This document shows, piece after piece, positions 23,251 through 35,150 of a stretch of 64,000 nt of DNA. How positions within the stretch are numbered: the stretch's first letter is position 1; each line of letters starts with the position of its first letter. A model generated the notes under the pieces. That model was not told the DNA's origin. It saw only the letters and a list, made by a program, of their open reading frames with translations, and ran no database searches. A program made the position numbers and the translations under genes. Source of the stretch: Tetracladium setigerum (Eukaryota; Ascomycota; Leotiomycetes; Helotiales); the NCBI GenBank assembly GCA_031472005.1, contig PZJY01000006.1, forward strand, positions 744,001-808,000, written 5' to 3'.

Positions 23251-25463
23251 TCATGGCCGAAAATCAATCACCGCCAGCTAAAGAAAACTGTTAGCCCAGC
23301 TTGTACACACTGAAATACATCAAACTCACCCGACTGTTCACACCGTAAGCCAACTTCGTCCCACTTGCGTCCCACGACAGCGAGAATTGATCCTCATCGC
23401 TCGAAGAATCATGAGATGAAGGAGTACGCCATCCGGCATCATCATTGCGAATCCAAGATGCTCGCGGAACATTGACATCGTCAGATTTCCAGATCAGGAT
23501 CTGCTCGTTGGTTGCTCCAGCAATGAAATCTCCATTGGGGGTATATGCGATTGCCACGACTGCGGAGGACATGGTCATTGAATATTTCGATTTAGTTTCT
23601 GAAGATCGGGCGTTCCAGATGCTAATCGCTCCATCTTCACCAGCTGATGCGATTAGGCGTTCCGCATCGTCGGCCAGTGGACTGTCTTTCAGAGGTTGCC
23701 AGGAGAGGGCCGTGATGACACCTTGGTGTGCGTTGAAAGTTTGACAGAGCCCATCTGAGTTCCAGATCTATGATGTGTCAGTATTGAATCATTGCAAAGG
23801 TACACATAAACTTACGTCAATATTGCCTGTCTCGCTGGCCGTCGCGAGCAGCTTCGCCTTCTCATCGAAGGCGACCTTCGACAAGGCATGGCCTTCTCTC
23901 GTCTCAAACTTCTTCACTGGGCTAATCTCATCTTCCGAGCATTGGTAAGCCTTCAGCATGTCTCCTCCACACAGAACGAAGACATCGTTTTGTGTCCAGG
24001 CAGCGTCGAGTACTTGCTCGGCCAACGAATGCGTGGTTAAGGTATATTGACGGTGAGTTGCACCGGTTGGGAACATGACAGTCACAACTGTGATTGCACC
24101 ATAATTGCCAGGACTGATTGCCAGACAGGCCGTGTTTTCAAAGTTCCATCGCAAACATATCACTGGCGACTCAAAAGTATTGTACGAGGCGAACTGTCGA
24201 CCATCCGTTGCCCAGAACTCCACCTTGGCGACGCCATCGTCATTTGGCTCACTTGATACGGCAATGGCAGCACCATCCGAGGACCATGAGATGCCGGTGG
24301 TCGTGGTTGACAGAGGCATACTCTCCTCCAAGAGGTTGTGGTGGTGCGCAAATGTTGGCTTCCGTGGACTCTCACCCTCCTGGCCACCCGATGCGGACTC
24401 GGGTGCCGCATGCGACAGGGTCCACATGCGGGCTAGCGCATCGGTACCCGCAGCCGCCAAGAAGGATGGATCTTGAGGATTGAACTCGCATTGCAGGAGG
24501 ACCGTGTGGGCATTTCGCGCTGGATCGTCCGAAAGATCGAGGAAACTGGTCGAGGGCGCCAGGTCGTGGACTTTGTCGACTTGCGTGCCCTGGTTGGGGC
24601 CATCAGTAACTACCATGGGAGGAGATGGAGGGCCTGCTCCGGGACGGATAGGCATGTTCATCGCCATTTACCTCCTCGTCGACATCCATGGGCGTGCTGC
24701 TCTCGAAGCCATTCTCGTGGCCGGCCGTGGTGGTGGTGGTTCCATTGCTCAGTCGGATCTTCTTGCTTGCTGGTGGTCCATTACTATTACTTCCATTACT
24801 CTGTCCAGTCCCATTGGCGGCTTGGACCGGTTCGCTGTCGTTTTGGCGTTTCCGAGAACTCTCAAACTCCTCATCAGCTGCAGGGGAGGCCGGAAGTAGT
24901 GGTCCAAAAAAGCCTGATGGAACGGGTGCTGGTGCCACAGGATCTTGGGGCTACAGTACACAAGGTGTCAGTTCGTCAGGTCGGGACTTACATGTCGATA
25001 ATTAACGGGACTTTTAAAGGGGAGGAGGGAGGGGGTTGGATGGATGGTCTGCATACCTTTGGCTGCTCTTCGCGTTCTGTTGAGTTGTAGAGCAAGCCTC
25101 TGTTCAGCACCTCCACTAGTGCATGATTCGTGACATGGGGCGCGAATGGAAGTTGTTCGGGATCTTCCACGTTCCACTCCTTCTGCAGTTTGACGGCCGT
25201 TTCTCGATAATCTGAGCAGCTCCAGTCAGTTTCTTCACCGTGATGCACACACATACCGTGACCGTTGCACACGTACCAGATTCTACGAGATACCTGTGAA
25301 TTGGTAATTCTCCTGTTAGCAAAGCAGCTCCCTCGGCTTCTGAGGCGCACCTCCCCCCAACAACAAACAGACAAACATCACGGGAACAGGGCAGGGCGGA
25401 TAACACCACGTACCTCCATATTAGATAATTGATCCGATCTGAGTCCACCCGTTCCTTGGTCAT
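23251..25463 (-). CDS. LisH-WD40 repressor subunit (Sif2/TBL1-like)
   Basis: Multi-exon gene. The first exons give MTKERVDSDRINYLIWR, then YLVESG and YRETAVKLQKEW, a LisH dimerisation motif followed by the TBL1-type HVTNHALVEVLNRGLLY segment. A low-complexity Ser/Asn/Gly linker with KKIRLSNG (nuclear localisation-like) comes next; a GTAAAT...AACCAG intron then leads to the WD40 propeller (LLQCEFNPQDPSFLAAAGTDALARMWTL; GISWSSDGAAIAVSS; CLRWNFENTACLAIS; LLATASETGNIDIWNSDG; ALSWQP; FSLSWDASGTKLAYGVNSR). The last exon ends LAVIDFRP. Yeast Sif2 and animal TBL1 are subunits of the Set3 and SMRT/NCoR histone deacetylase complexes, so a role in chromatin repression in the nucleus is expected. Joints all fit GT-AG and phase. 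Confidence 0.87.
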
Positions 25464-27288
25464 TGTTGCGCTTCGCCGGCCACTGCGACGAGGGAGAAGA
25501 GATGAGAGTGAGGTGAGAAGCTGACGGGTGTGTTGACGGTGATGGCGATGAGGTTGAGGCGCGGGTGAGAGGGTGAGATTTTTGGTGTTGTGTTGTGTTG
25601 TGTGTGGTGTTTGCAGGTCGGGAAGTTCAAGGTTCGAGATTTGGAGGAAATCAGAACAGGAACTTTACAGTCTTTAGCCCAGCCGGCGGGTGTGTGGGGA
25701 CGAGCCAGCCAACACTTGAAGGATGACAGGGGCAGTCGCAGCGTGGAGCGACGGCGAAAAGGCTAGGCTAAGGCTTCAAGATTTTAGGGACTTCAATGTA
25801 CTCCGTGCAGCCAATGAGCGCTGAAGATCGACAGACAAATGGGGGACCCTGTCGCCCAGGGCAAGACAGACCCGTCGCTCTTCGACAGCCTCCAATTACG
25901 AAACAGGGCCACGGAGTGACGGAGACGAGATGATGGTGCAGGGCAGCAGGGAAGGCGATTACTCGATTGGGGATGGGGGTATTTCGGTTGTGCGATGTTG
26001 ATGTTGGCTGGAAATGTGAGTGTTGACCTCCGCAGGGGAGAGGAGAAGGAAGGAGTCAAGAGTCGAATAAGAATAGAGAAGAATTCGAAGAGGGTTGTGT
26101 AGTGTCGTGTAGTGTAGCGTAGTGTAGTGTGGCTCGTAGATGCAGCTCTTCCTCAATTGCCGTGATACCGGACGGGCACTGGCTGCTACGGTACCTTTGG
26201 GAACTTGGAAGGGGAGAAGTGAGTGGGTTGGATTATTGGCGTGGAGTGGAGAGGAAGTAGAGTACGTTCGGAGGCTTTTGCTTGGGCTTTGGCTTTTGGC
26301 GAGAGGCGACTTCTGCTGCTGCTGCTGTGCTGTGCTGTACTGCACTGTAGGTGACCTGTGACATGCGAGGGTATAGAAAAGAGGCGAACGAACCAAACAG
26401 CCGAAGAATTAAATCTGATGAAGACGGTGACGGTGACGGTGTGTGGGATGTGCTAGGGCGAGCCGGGCTGACGGTTGATGTGGTTGTTTCATGCAAACAC
26501 ACGCAGGAAAAGGCGACAGGGGCCCCCAAATAGAATTGGCAATTGGATGCTGAAAGAGGCTCGTGATGCCGGCGTGATGGCCGAAGCAGCAACTCGATGA
26601 AGAGCTTTTCCGAGACCTGGCGGTGTCGAGGATGGATGGAAGATGGGGAGATGAAGAGGGAAGGAGGTCAACCATGATGAAGTAGATGAATTTGATGGTG
26701 TGTTGTGAGTGTCGTTGACTGTGGTTGATCGGATTGTTTGGTCGTCGGAGCTGCCAAGAGTCAAGAGATGGAAATGGAGCCCTTCTGATGGGCGATTTGC
26801 ATTATCGGACTCCATTCTTCTCCTGGAGATTGAGGGAAATTACCAAATTAACATTCCGCCTTTTTGTTCCCTTTAATCCATTGATTACTACCTACGGAGG
26901 TATTCTCCTCATCACCGAGGTTTGACAGCAGCGCCCAGGCCAATAATGCATCCCCAAAAACTACGACCATCAAAAAGTCATGGCTTGGCGCCTCATCCCA
27001 TGCGCTAGTCCCCTTTCAACAAAACCTTAAAGATTGACTTCCGCCACACGTGATGAGGCACCAAAGTTTATTACCTAATCCCTCCCTTCCGTTGATCCCT
27101 GCACGGGCCAGCCGTTTCGTCAGCTTCACGATCGTGTCATGTTGACATTTGGCTGCTGCTTCAACAAAAACCGAAATAAGGAGAGCTCTCGAACAAAGCA
27201 TCGCAACAGCACAACACAACAATCCCATCCCCGCCGGACTCACCACTCCTCCAGCTCCCCATCTCTCCGTCATACACACACGCCCATC
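25464..27288. other. 1.8-kb divergent promoter region
   Basis: Between the Sif2-like and TMEM115-like starts. No credible coding sequence. It contains GTGTT repeats (about 25580-25605), a GTGTAGTGTAG-type array (about 26095-26130) and a CTG run (26310-26330). Confidence 0.5.
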
Positions 27289-28408
27289 ATGCCTCCAAGG
27301 CTCAATATTCCCCGATAACACGAATCCTTCTCAGTGCTCTCGGAGCTCAATCTCTCCTGAGCTTCGCGATCCGCTACAGTCAATGGTCACCGACCAGCAA
27401 CTCAGATCTCGTCGTGCCCTACCTTCAGCTGGTACCGCAGCTATCACTCTTCTATCCTTGGACCTTTGTCTCGACGTCGCTAGTGGAGAATAATGTCTAC
27501 ACGCTGGTTATTTCTGGACTGGTCCTGTTCTATGGAGGACGATATTTGGAACGAGCATGGACATCCAGGGAATTCGCAAAGTTCTTACTCGTCACTGCTT
27601 TGGTCCCGAACGCCATCACATTTGTCACTCTGATCTTCCTTTATGCCATCACTGGGATATGCTTTGGACGTAAGCTTCTCCTTTACCCCTTCCCTCCCCA
27701 ACAAATCAAATCTAACATCATTCCCTCTCAAGTCTCACCTCCATCAATGGCACGATCGCTCTCCAAAGCTCCTTCCTCGTAGCCTTCTCCCAACTGGTCC
27801 CCGCCCACACAGTCACCCTCTTCCGCGGCATCGTCTCCCTCCGCGTCCCCCGCTTCCCCCTCCTACACATCATCCTCATCGCGCTCCTCACCATCATCTC
27901 CCTCCTCTCTTGCGCCTCCCTCCTACTCGTCCTCACCGGCTTCCTCACCAGCTTCACCTACCTACGCTTCTACAAACTCGCCCTTCCCGATCTCGACTCC
28001 GCTCAACCCTCCACCCTCCGCGGCGATTCCAGCGAAGCCTTCGGATTCTCGGAGTTCTTCCCTGATGCTGCAAAACCAACTGTTTATAATATTGCAAACT
28101 CGATCTTTAATCTCCTTGTGGCGGTGAAAGTGTGCAGTCCCTTTGCGGCTCAGCCAAGAGGAGAGCCGACATTCGTGCAGAGGGGGACGCCGGGAAGTGC
28201 GAGGGCCGAGGCGGAGAGGAGGCGAGCGTTAGCCTTGAAGGCTTTGGATCAACGGTTAAATGCTGCTACTGCGAAGGTACCTCAACAACAGCAAGCAACT
28301 GCAGGACCGAGTGTGCCGGTTCAACCAACAGCAAGTGGGGAGCAGGCCATTCTGGGAGAGACGAATTACGTGCCTGAGTTGGAGAATGAGAAGACTGTGG
28401 GTCACTAG
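27289..28408 (+). CDS. TMEM115/DUF1751 rhomboid-like Golgi membrane protein (with apparent 1-base losses)
   Basis: The ATG at 27289 gives MPPRLNIP and then a stop, but one C added to CCCC 27310-27313 opens a conserved frame: ITRILLSALGAQSLLSFAIRYS, LVPQLSLFYPWTFVSTSLVENN, GGRYLERAWTSREFAKFLLVTALVPN. This is the TMEM115/DUF1751 family, multi-pass Golgi proteins distantly related to rhomboids but without protease residues, linked to Golgi-to-ER transport. An intron (GTAAGC at 27670, acceptor at 27732) leads to TIALQSSFLVAFSQLVPAHTVTLF, FYKLALP and a cytosolic Ala/Arg-rich C-terminus ending NEKTVGH. The junction is off by one base too, implying a second lost base there or an alternative splice site. 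With both added the length is 353 codons. Confidence 0.82.
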
Positions 28409-29354
28409 AAGAGGATGGTAAAGAAAGGCTCGTTTTTATGATAATCATGTTATATAATTTCTTCTTCAAAGGGAGAGAAGGGCATTTCGCGCGTGTTGAG
28501 CGAACGGAGCGGGGCGGTCCATTTGGCGGGGATTAAGATCTTTGGGAGTATATGAGCGATGAGGGAGGGGATAGAAGGGGAGAGGGACGAGGAAAGGGAA
28601 ACGATGTGTAATGTCAGATTTAGTGTATATCAGTAACGGATACCCCCCATAAGTCAGGGTCTAATTTGACTAGAATAAGGCTGAGATGAAGGTTTTGCTG
28701 TTAATGTGTCCATGCTACCACCCTACCTGTCTATCTCTAATAAATCCGTCAGTGATCCTTAGAAACCTACTAAATCTACCCAAAAGACCCAAGTTTCAAA
28801 ACCGAACCAAAAAATATCATTCACTCGCTTTCCTTCACCTCCCTCCTTTCAATACAAACCAGCCTCTAACTCACTCAAGATCATTCATCCATATATCCAT
28901 TCCATTCCATTCTCTCTTATATGTCTAATAGTTCAGTTTAATTTAGTATTTTGAGTGACTAAGGTAAATAGAGAAAATAGCCATCTTCCCATACATGCCC
29001 AAAAAAGAAAGATACACTCCTCGAGTCCTCCTTTCTCCCGTCCTTCGTATGTTGAATATCGAGGACGTCTTTCTGAATCTGAAATTAGAAAAAAGATGGG
29101 AATTTTTGTGAAGAGTGAGGAATACGAATATGAAGTAGAAAACCGATCTGTGCTTTCGCAAAAGAGCAGATCCAAGAAAGACAGATGATAGATACACGAG
29201 GAATGTACACATGTATGCAATAAGAAGTTGTTAATGAGATATAGCACGATATAAAAATCCATGTAACCATGCGTTCTCACAGCACCATTTTTTATACTGT
29301 ATTGTACAACCAAGCACCTCGAAAAACCAGACCACTCATCGTGGATTATATGTT

Positions 29355-29385
<31 letters not shown>

Positions 29386-29386
29386 G
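29355..29386. repeat. TCTG/TC microsatellite
   Basis: Three TGTC units followed by about ten TC units. Confidence 0.88.
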
Positions 29387-29413
29387 TTCCTGTATGTGAT
29401 GTAATAGGATCAA

Positions 29414-29447
29414 ATAGGAAGGGATAGGAAGGGATAGGAAGGGATAG
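29414..29447. repeat. (ATAGGAAGGG)3 decanucleotide repeat
   Basis: Three exact tandem copies of a 10-bp unit plus a partial fourth, in the gene-free region. Confidence 0.85.
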
Positions 29448-29934
29448 CATATGCGGTCTCGCGTTACAAAAGCTCAAGATACCTATGTTCCACTCTATCA
29501 AACCCAACCCATCTAACACATTAATCTATCTAATCCATCCAACCTGCACGATACTGTAAAGAAACACTAAATCCCGAGGGGGTGGTTTGACAAAGAGACA
29601 AAGACACGAGATAGACTGTGCCTGTATAGTACAATATACATATATATCATGCTCATCTCCTTCTTTGGCGGTTGGTAATTGTGGAATTGGGGGTTCGTGA
29701 TTGGGTCTTTGGAGTCTGGATTATTGATTTTAATTTTTGTGTTTTTAATTTTTCGTTTTCCGAGATGAAGGTGGTAGGTACGTGAAGTATGTGAAAGATG
29801 AAGGAAGGAAGGAAGAAGATTTAGTCAAGTTAAGCAAAACGTTATTCACGCATACACACACACAACTATATCGGTCGGCCTGGCACATTCAATTCAATCA
29901 ACAAGTCTTCCATGAACCGAAAAAGTCAAGAAAT

Positions 29935-29946
29935 CCCCCCCCCCCC
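29935..29946. repeat. Homopolymer of 12 C
   Basis: Twelve C followed by six A. Given the homopolymer problems in this assembly, the true length is uncertain. Confidence 0.9.
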
Positions 29947-30939
29947 AAAAAAGAATAAAAGAGGAATATTAGAGTTGAAGAAGGGAAACTTATCCTCCTT
30001 CTCGAGGTATCGTCATGGTCATGTAAATGTAAATCAACCCGAAGTAAACAAAAGAGCGAATAAGGCAACCCAAAAGGAAAAAGAACCACTAGAGCAAAAA
30101 AAAGAAGAACAGAAACACAACACAACACAGCCTCATTTTCATCTCCCGCTCCCTCATTAATGTAGGTATCTGAAAACTCTCCGATTTCTTCAGCTGGGGT
30201 GGGGCATTTCGGTAGATTTGATGATCTGATCTGGATCTGATCTGATCTGGTGGAGGCAGAGGCGTAGTGTACAGTCCAAGCGAGATGGTGTTGTGTGTGG
30301 CATTTTGTTTCTTCCTCTCTCTTTTCCTTTTTTTGCTTCCTTCCTGTCTGTCCTCCTCTCTCTCTCCTTCTTATTTTTTTTTGGCCCGAAAGGTACGGAG
30401 GTACAGTAAGTAGTACATACGGGGACGAAGTAGTCTCCTTCTTTGTTGCACAAAGAGATGTGATTGCTTAGCGTCGTGTAACGAAACGCTATTATTGTAT
30501 TATGGGTTGGGGTTGAGTAGGTAGAGTAGTTGGTTAGCTTCCCCAATCAATCAATCTATCGATCAAATCAGTGAACCAACGAAGCAATCGATGAATCAAC
30601 GAATCAACCAAATTAACCATTCGCATCCACCGATTCACTGACTAACGCAGATATCATCCCCCCGCCCAAAAAGCAGCGGAAGGTCTAGAGGATAGGTTAG
30701 TGTACGGAGTAGTTAGTGTAGCGCAGCAGCTGTGCAGTGGATTGTATGTACTTAAAGTACAGGACAGTACCTCGCATCCAAGACATGACAGGCAAAAAAG
30801 CAAAAAAAAAGCAGCACTTTTAATAAGAACAAGACAAAAGGCGTTGAGATCATCAGCTCACATCCAGATCAAACCAAGCCTTTTAAGGAGATACAGCCGC
30901 CTATCAATGGTGGCTGGCTTCAACTTCGGAGCAAGGTAA

Positions 30940-30964
30940 GGTTAGGTTAGGTTAGGTTAGGTTA
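30940..30964. repeat. (GGTTA)5 telomere-like pentamer array
   Basis: Five exact tandem GGTTA (equivalent to TTAGG) units. It resembles, but is one base shorter than, the fungal telomere unit TTAGGG. It lies inside the gene desert. Confidence 0.9.
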
Positions 30965-33900
30965 CTCCCTTGGTTGTTGTTGATGAGTGCTGGCCTGACG
31001 GGTCAGAAAAGTGATAGAAATAATAATAGGTTGGCATGCTGGTACAATACTGTACACTTACATACAGGGCTCAGTAGCGAGTAGGGAAGGCGAGGTAAGG
31101 TGAGTACCGTACCTAGCGTTGCAGCAAGGCAGCGGAAGCGATCATGTTGCCACTATCAGACACACGCAGCTTATTGCATACAACCACACACACATACACA
31201 CACACCTCACATAACCGAGAGAAAAAGTGTGTGTGTGTCTGGTGTGGGAATAAATGATGGGGGAAAAAGGGAAAGGGGGGCGACGGGGGTAATGTGGGTG
31301 AAATGGCATACATAACATACAGTAAGTCACAGTAGGTACAGTACAGGACGTGCATCGCTTCATGCATGCAAAATGCACTCGTTTACATTACCGTCCAGCA
31401 GACAGACAGCGAAGGAGGGGGAGAATCCGACGATCGTCTTGGACAGATGTTACTGTATCCTCGATGAGAGAAGAAAATAGGTTGAAGACACTACAGTACT
31501 GCTGAGTATGAGGTGGGTCAAATAGTCTCTCTCTCATCAACCAAGATGGTGGGCAGCAGCAGCAGCGCACAACAAAGTTACGGATGTGATGTTGTGGAGA
31601 GTTGAGTTTTGTGAGGCGGCGGCCCAAGGACTCAGGAGTGAGATAGATATATCTTTTCCACGGTGCCGCATTGATTATTCGATGGGCCTCGGGGGCGCGC
31701 TGGGCGCTTCTCTTAATCGGTGAGGTTATTTCGTGGGGCCGGAAGAAGAAATGGCGCGTGTCTTTTCTTCGACTTTTGGGTGGAAGGCAAAGCCAAAAAA
31801 AAAAGCCTTGATCTCGGCTCGGCCGGCTCGCCGGTCTTTTCTTCTGAAGATTCACTCAACACCAAGACCTGTCTGACGTTTTGACGATGGCTGGGAGTGG
31901 CACGTGATATGGAGATGATATATATGTGTGATGATAGAGAGAGCGACGATTTGTGAGTCTTCGTGGTGAGGAAGTTGGTGTGCTCCGAAGCTTTCGAATG
32001 TTTGTTTATTGTTTAAAATCGAGGGTGTTAATCTACCTCGTACAACGTGTTTCTCAGCATGAAGGCTCACGTGTCCAGCGGTGGCTGGGGGAGCGATGGC
32101 CATGAATCGGCTTTGGGGCAAACGTCCAAGCATCACATCACATCGTTTCAGCCCGCCCGCTCCAATTATTTGGACTACGGAGTACGGCCTTGCATATGGT
32201 AATTATGGTTCCGCCCATCTCCGACAAGCCTTTTGCAGCAGGGCCGATGATGAGAGGCAGGCGGCGATAGATGATGGCCTGCATCTTTCCCACAAAAAAA
32301 CAGTAGCAAAAAGGGTAGCTTGCCCTGCCCTGCCCTGCACCTCCGAGAAGAGAGAGTTTATATTAGTGGGAGAGGCGTGAGTGATGCTGCCGTGGTCTGG
32401 CGCTTGACACCACCACTAGTAGGGTAAGGTACTGTAGAGTAAGGTAAAGGTGGCCACCTATCCATGATCCATCCCATCCCCAAAGTTGTTGCTAGTGCTA
32501 GTGCTAGTTGTAGAAGCAAGTTCTTTTGAGTTCTTGCTACTCTAGCACCGGATTCAGATGATGGAAGGGGGCGGCAGATGCCACGCGCAGAAACTCTGTT
32601 GGCTGCCCGTCTTCGTAGTGCTTGTGGTCGCTTGTCCCCAAGAAGCATCCGATGGTCTGATAGGACGAGACAAGACCCAGACAAGCCAGAGGCAGCCCAA
32701 ACGAGGGACCGTGAGTGGTGGAAGGGGATGAGATACTAAGATGATGGGCGGCGGCCTTGTGTGTTCTTTATTACGAGCAGAAGCTTCGGTCGCCCGCACC
32801 AGCACCAGTGCCTCGGAAAGCCAAACGGCGTGTGCTTTGCTTTGCTTTGCTGTTCTGTGCTGTGCTTCAAAAAGTAAGATAATAATGGATCACCATCATC
32901 ATCATCCTTCCTTCCTTCCTGTGTTTTCTCGCGACTCGAGTTCTCGACGACCATTCGACCTGCTACTGTCGTCCACCGCTTTGGTGTGTCCGTGGTTGGT
33001 GCAACTCTCACTCTTGGGTCTTTGGGAAGTGTTTTGTGATGGGGATTACCTTTTGCCGCTGGTTCCATGCGGGGGGAATGGATGATTCAAGAGAAGAAGC
33101 CGAAACAAGCTAGAAGGATGGTGGCCTATTTTTCGACACAAGTAAGAACACTCTTCACCATCAAGTCAGATCAAGGCATCGCATCGTTTATCGTTGTTCC
33201 CTAACGTTCTGACTCATGCAGACTCCCTCCCTGTGCCACTTGGACTGACGGGAGTGAGACGAGGAGACAAGCTGCTGTGGCTCTTGTGCAACCTGCAGTT
33301 CTCCATACGGAGTAATTAGAAAGGACTTCTCGTACATGCGGAAGAAGCAAAATGGTATGCGCAGCTGAGAGGCACACCCAGCACCCAGCATGCTTTAACT
33401 GCTCTGGGCTTGGGCGATGTGATGATGACTATGATGATGATTTCCAGCCTCTCCTAATTTTCCCGCCTCGACCAACGGTTTCTGCAGCTTTTGCCTTTTA
33501 GGCCGCACCCACCCCATGAGCAAGCAGAAGGGGGATGGATGAGGATTGTGAATTTGTGACGGAGGGAGACGAGAGGGCCAGAATAATCAGGAGCCGCGCG
33601 CGCATCCCGGTCCAAGGCTAGCCACGCTGCCCTGCTGCCCTGTCCTGCCGCCGCTGGAGGAACAAACCCTTTTTCCTCCCCACAAGTCCACGGCTTGGCG
33701 ACATCCTCATTCCGTAATGGATGGTGAAGTGAGAGTCAAGGGGCACGACTTGGGAAGTTGGGAGAGAGTGAGAGTTGGTGGTGAGGTGGATGCTGCGGCT
33801 GCTGACGAATTCGTTGAGAAGAGGACGGATGAGAAGGATACGAGATGGACATCATGGAGATGGATAGCTGGGTAGGTATCTTAGGTATTGTTACATCATA

Positions 33901-35150
33901 CTTGATACTACTGTACCTATCGAGAGATGAAGAGGCTGAAAAAGAGGGCTTTCGAGGGGAGAAAGACACGTCGTTCTTCTGAAGCAAGCCAGAAATGCAA
34001 CAACAATAAAGGAAGCCAAGGAGATGAGGGAGAGTCAGATGGATAGAAAAAACGAGCGAAAGAGAAAAGAAACTGGGCCGAATTAACAGAAGGGGACGGA
34101 AATAAAAAGGCGTCAAAAAGGTTGTGGGAACTACTCAACGACCAAACGGGCTGGCGGAAGCAACAGCGTAGTAGCAGCGTGTGTGTGTGTGTGCTTGTGT
34201 GGTTGCAGTATGATGGATGGATGGTGGAGAACGAGCCCACCAAACCCAATCTGGGCGTTCTGGCACGCGAAAGCTAAGACCAACGCTAGAGCCGATGCTA
34301 GTGAAGCGCCAAGCGGAGCCAAGCGGAGCCAAGACGTAATGTCTGCGAGGGACTTGGCTTGAACAGGGAGGGGCGGCTTCGGGGGTGGAGAGGAGGGGGG
34401 ACCAACAAGGGAAGGAAGGGAGCAAGCCAAGAACAGGGAGCTAAGGGCGGACTAAGGAGATGGTAGGGGTAAATACTTCCTTTTTAGGTTTAACGGGCTC
34501 GGGTCACAACCACCGCATTTACAGGGGTGGCTTCTTCCTGACGCCATGCCAATTTGTGGGCCGCAGCCACCTAGCGTGGGTTGGGTGTTTTCAGGGAAGG
34601 AGCGAAGCTCAAGAAAGAGCATCCCCAACTCCTGTCAGATCAACTTTTGCTTACCGCATTTTGGGAGAGAAAACACGTCGTCGCCTGCAACGAACCCATC
34701 GACTGCCACCATCATTTGGGACTGCGATCGACCAAGATCACATCACACCCCATCGCATCCCATCGCGACTTCTATCATCACAGTAGAGAAAGCGCATACA
34801 CATACTCGGCCGCGCTTTTATCGTTCGTGAGAGCTGGTCGTGCTCGTAACTTGGGATTCTCTCGTCTGGTCCGTCCCGCAGCCAACACACACACACACTG
34901 GGCAAAGTGGCCAACCTCACGTCTCGCCCCCTTTCCTCCACCACCACAACCATTATAATCTCTCACTTGGAGACATCCTCTTCATCGCATTCCGCTCCTA
35001 ATCGATACCTTGCCTCGGCTGCACAAAGTTTGATCGTTGAAAGTATATTCCTGCAAGTTGGTGGACGCAGAGAGCGCACAACTTGTCCACCACCACCGTC
35101 AAGAGTGAGCCTCTTCACGGCCACCCTCGTCGCATAGGCCCTTTCGCGCG

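Larger units (their letters stand above)
28409..35150. other. 6.7-kb gene desert upstream of the Cyc8/Ssn6 gene
   Basis: No frame in this stretch shows conserved sequence, normal amino acid composition or splice-consistent exons. It is filled with short tandem repeats (listed separately), homopolymers such as 12 C at 29935-29946, overlapping TGATCTGATC units at 30220-30247, CA/GT arrays near 31180-31240 and 34180-34200, and many purine or pyrimidine tracts. It ends in a CT/AC-rich zone next to the Cyc8 start. It may be an extended regulatory region or a long 5' leader with introns; a non-coding RNA is possible but nothing proves it. Confidence 0.6.

Noticed and set aside
24610..24700. Frameshift in the Sif2-like linker
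   Set aside because: A GTAAAT...CTGAT...AACCAG intron of about 80 nt joins the two frames in phase, so no error is needed.
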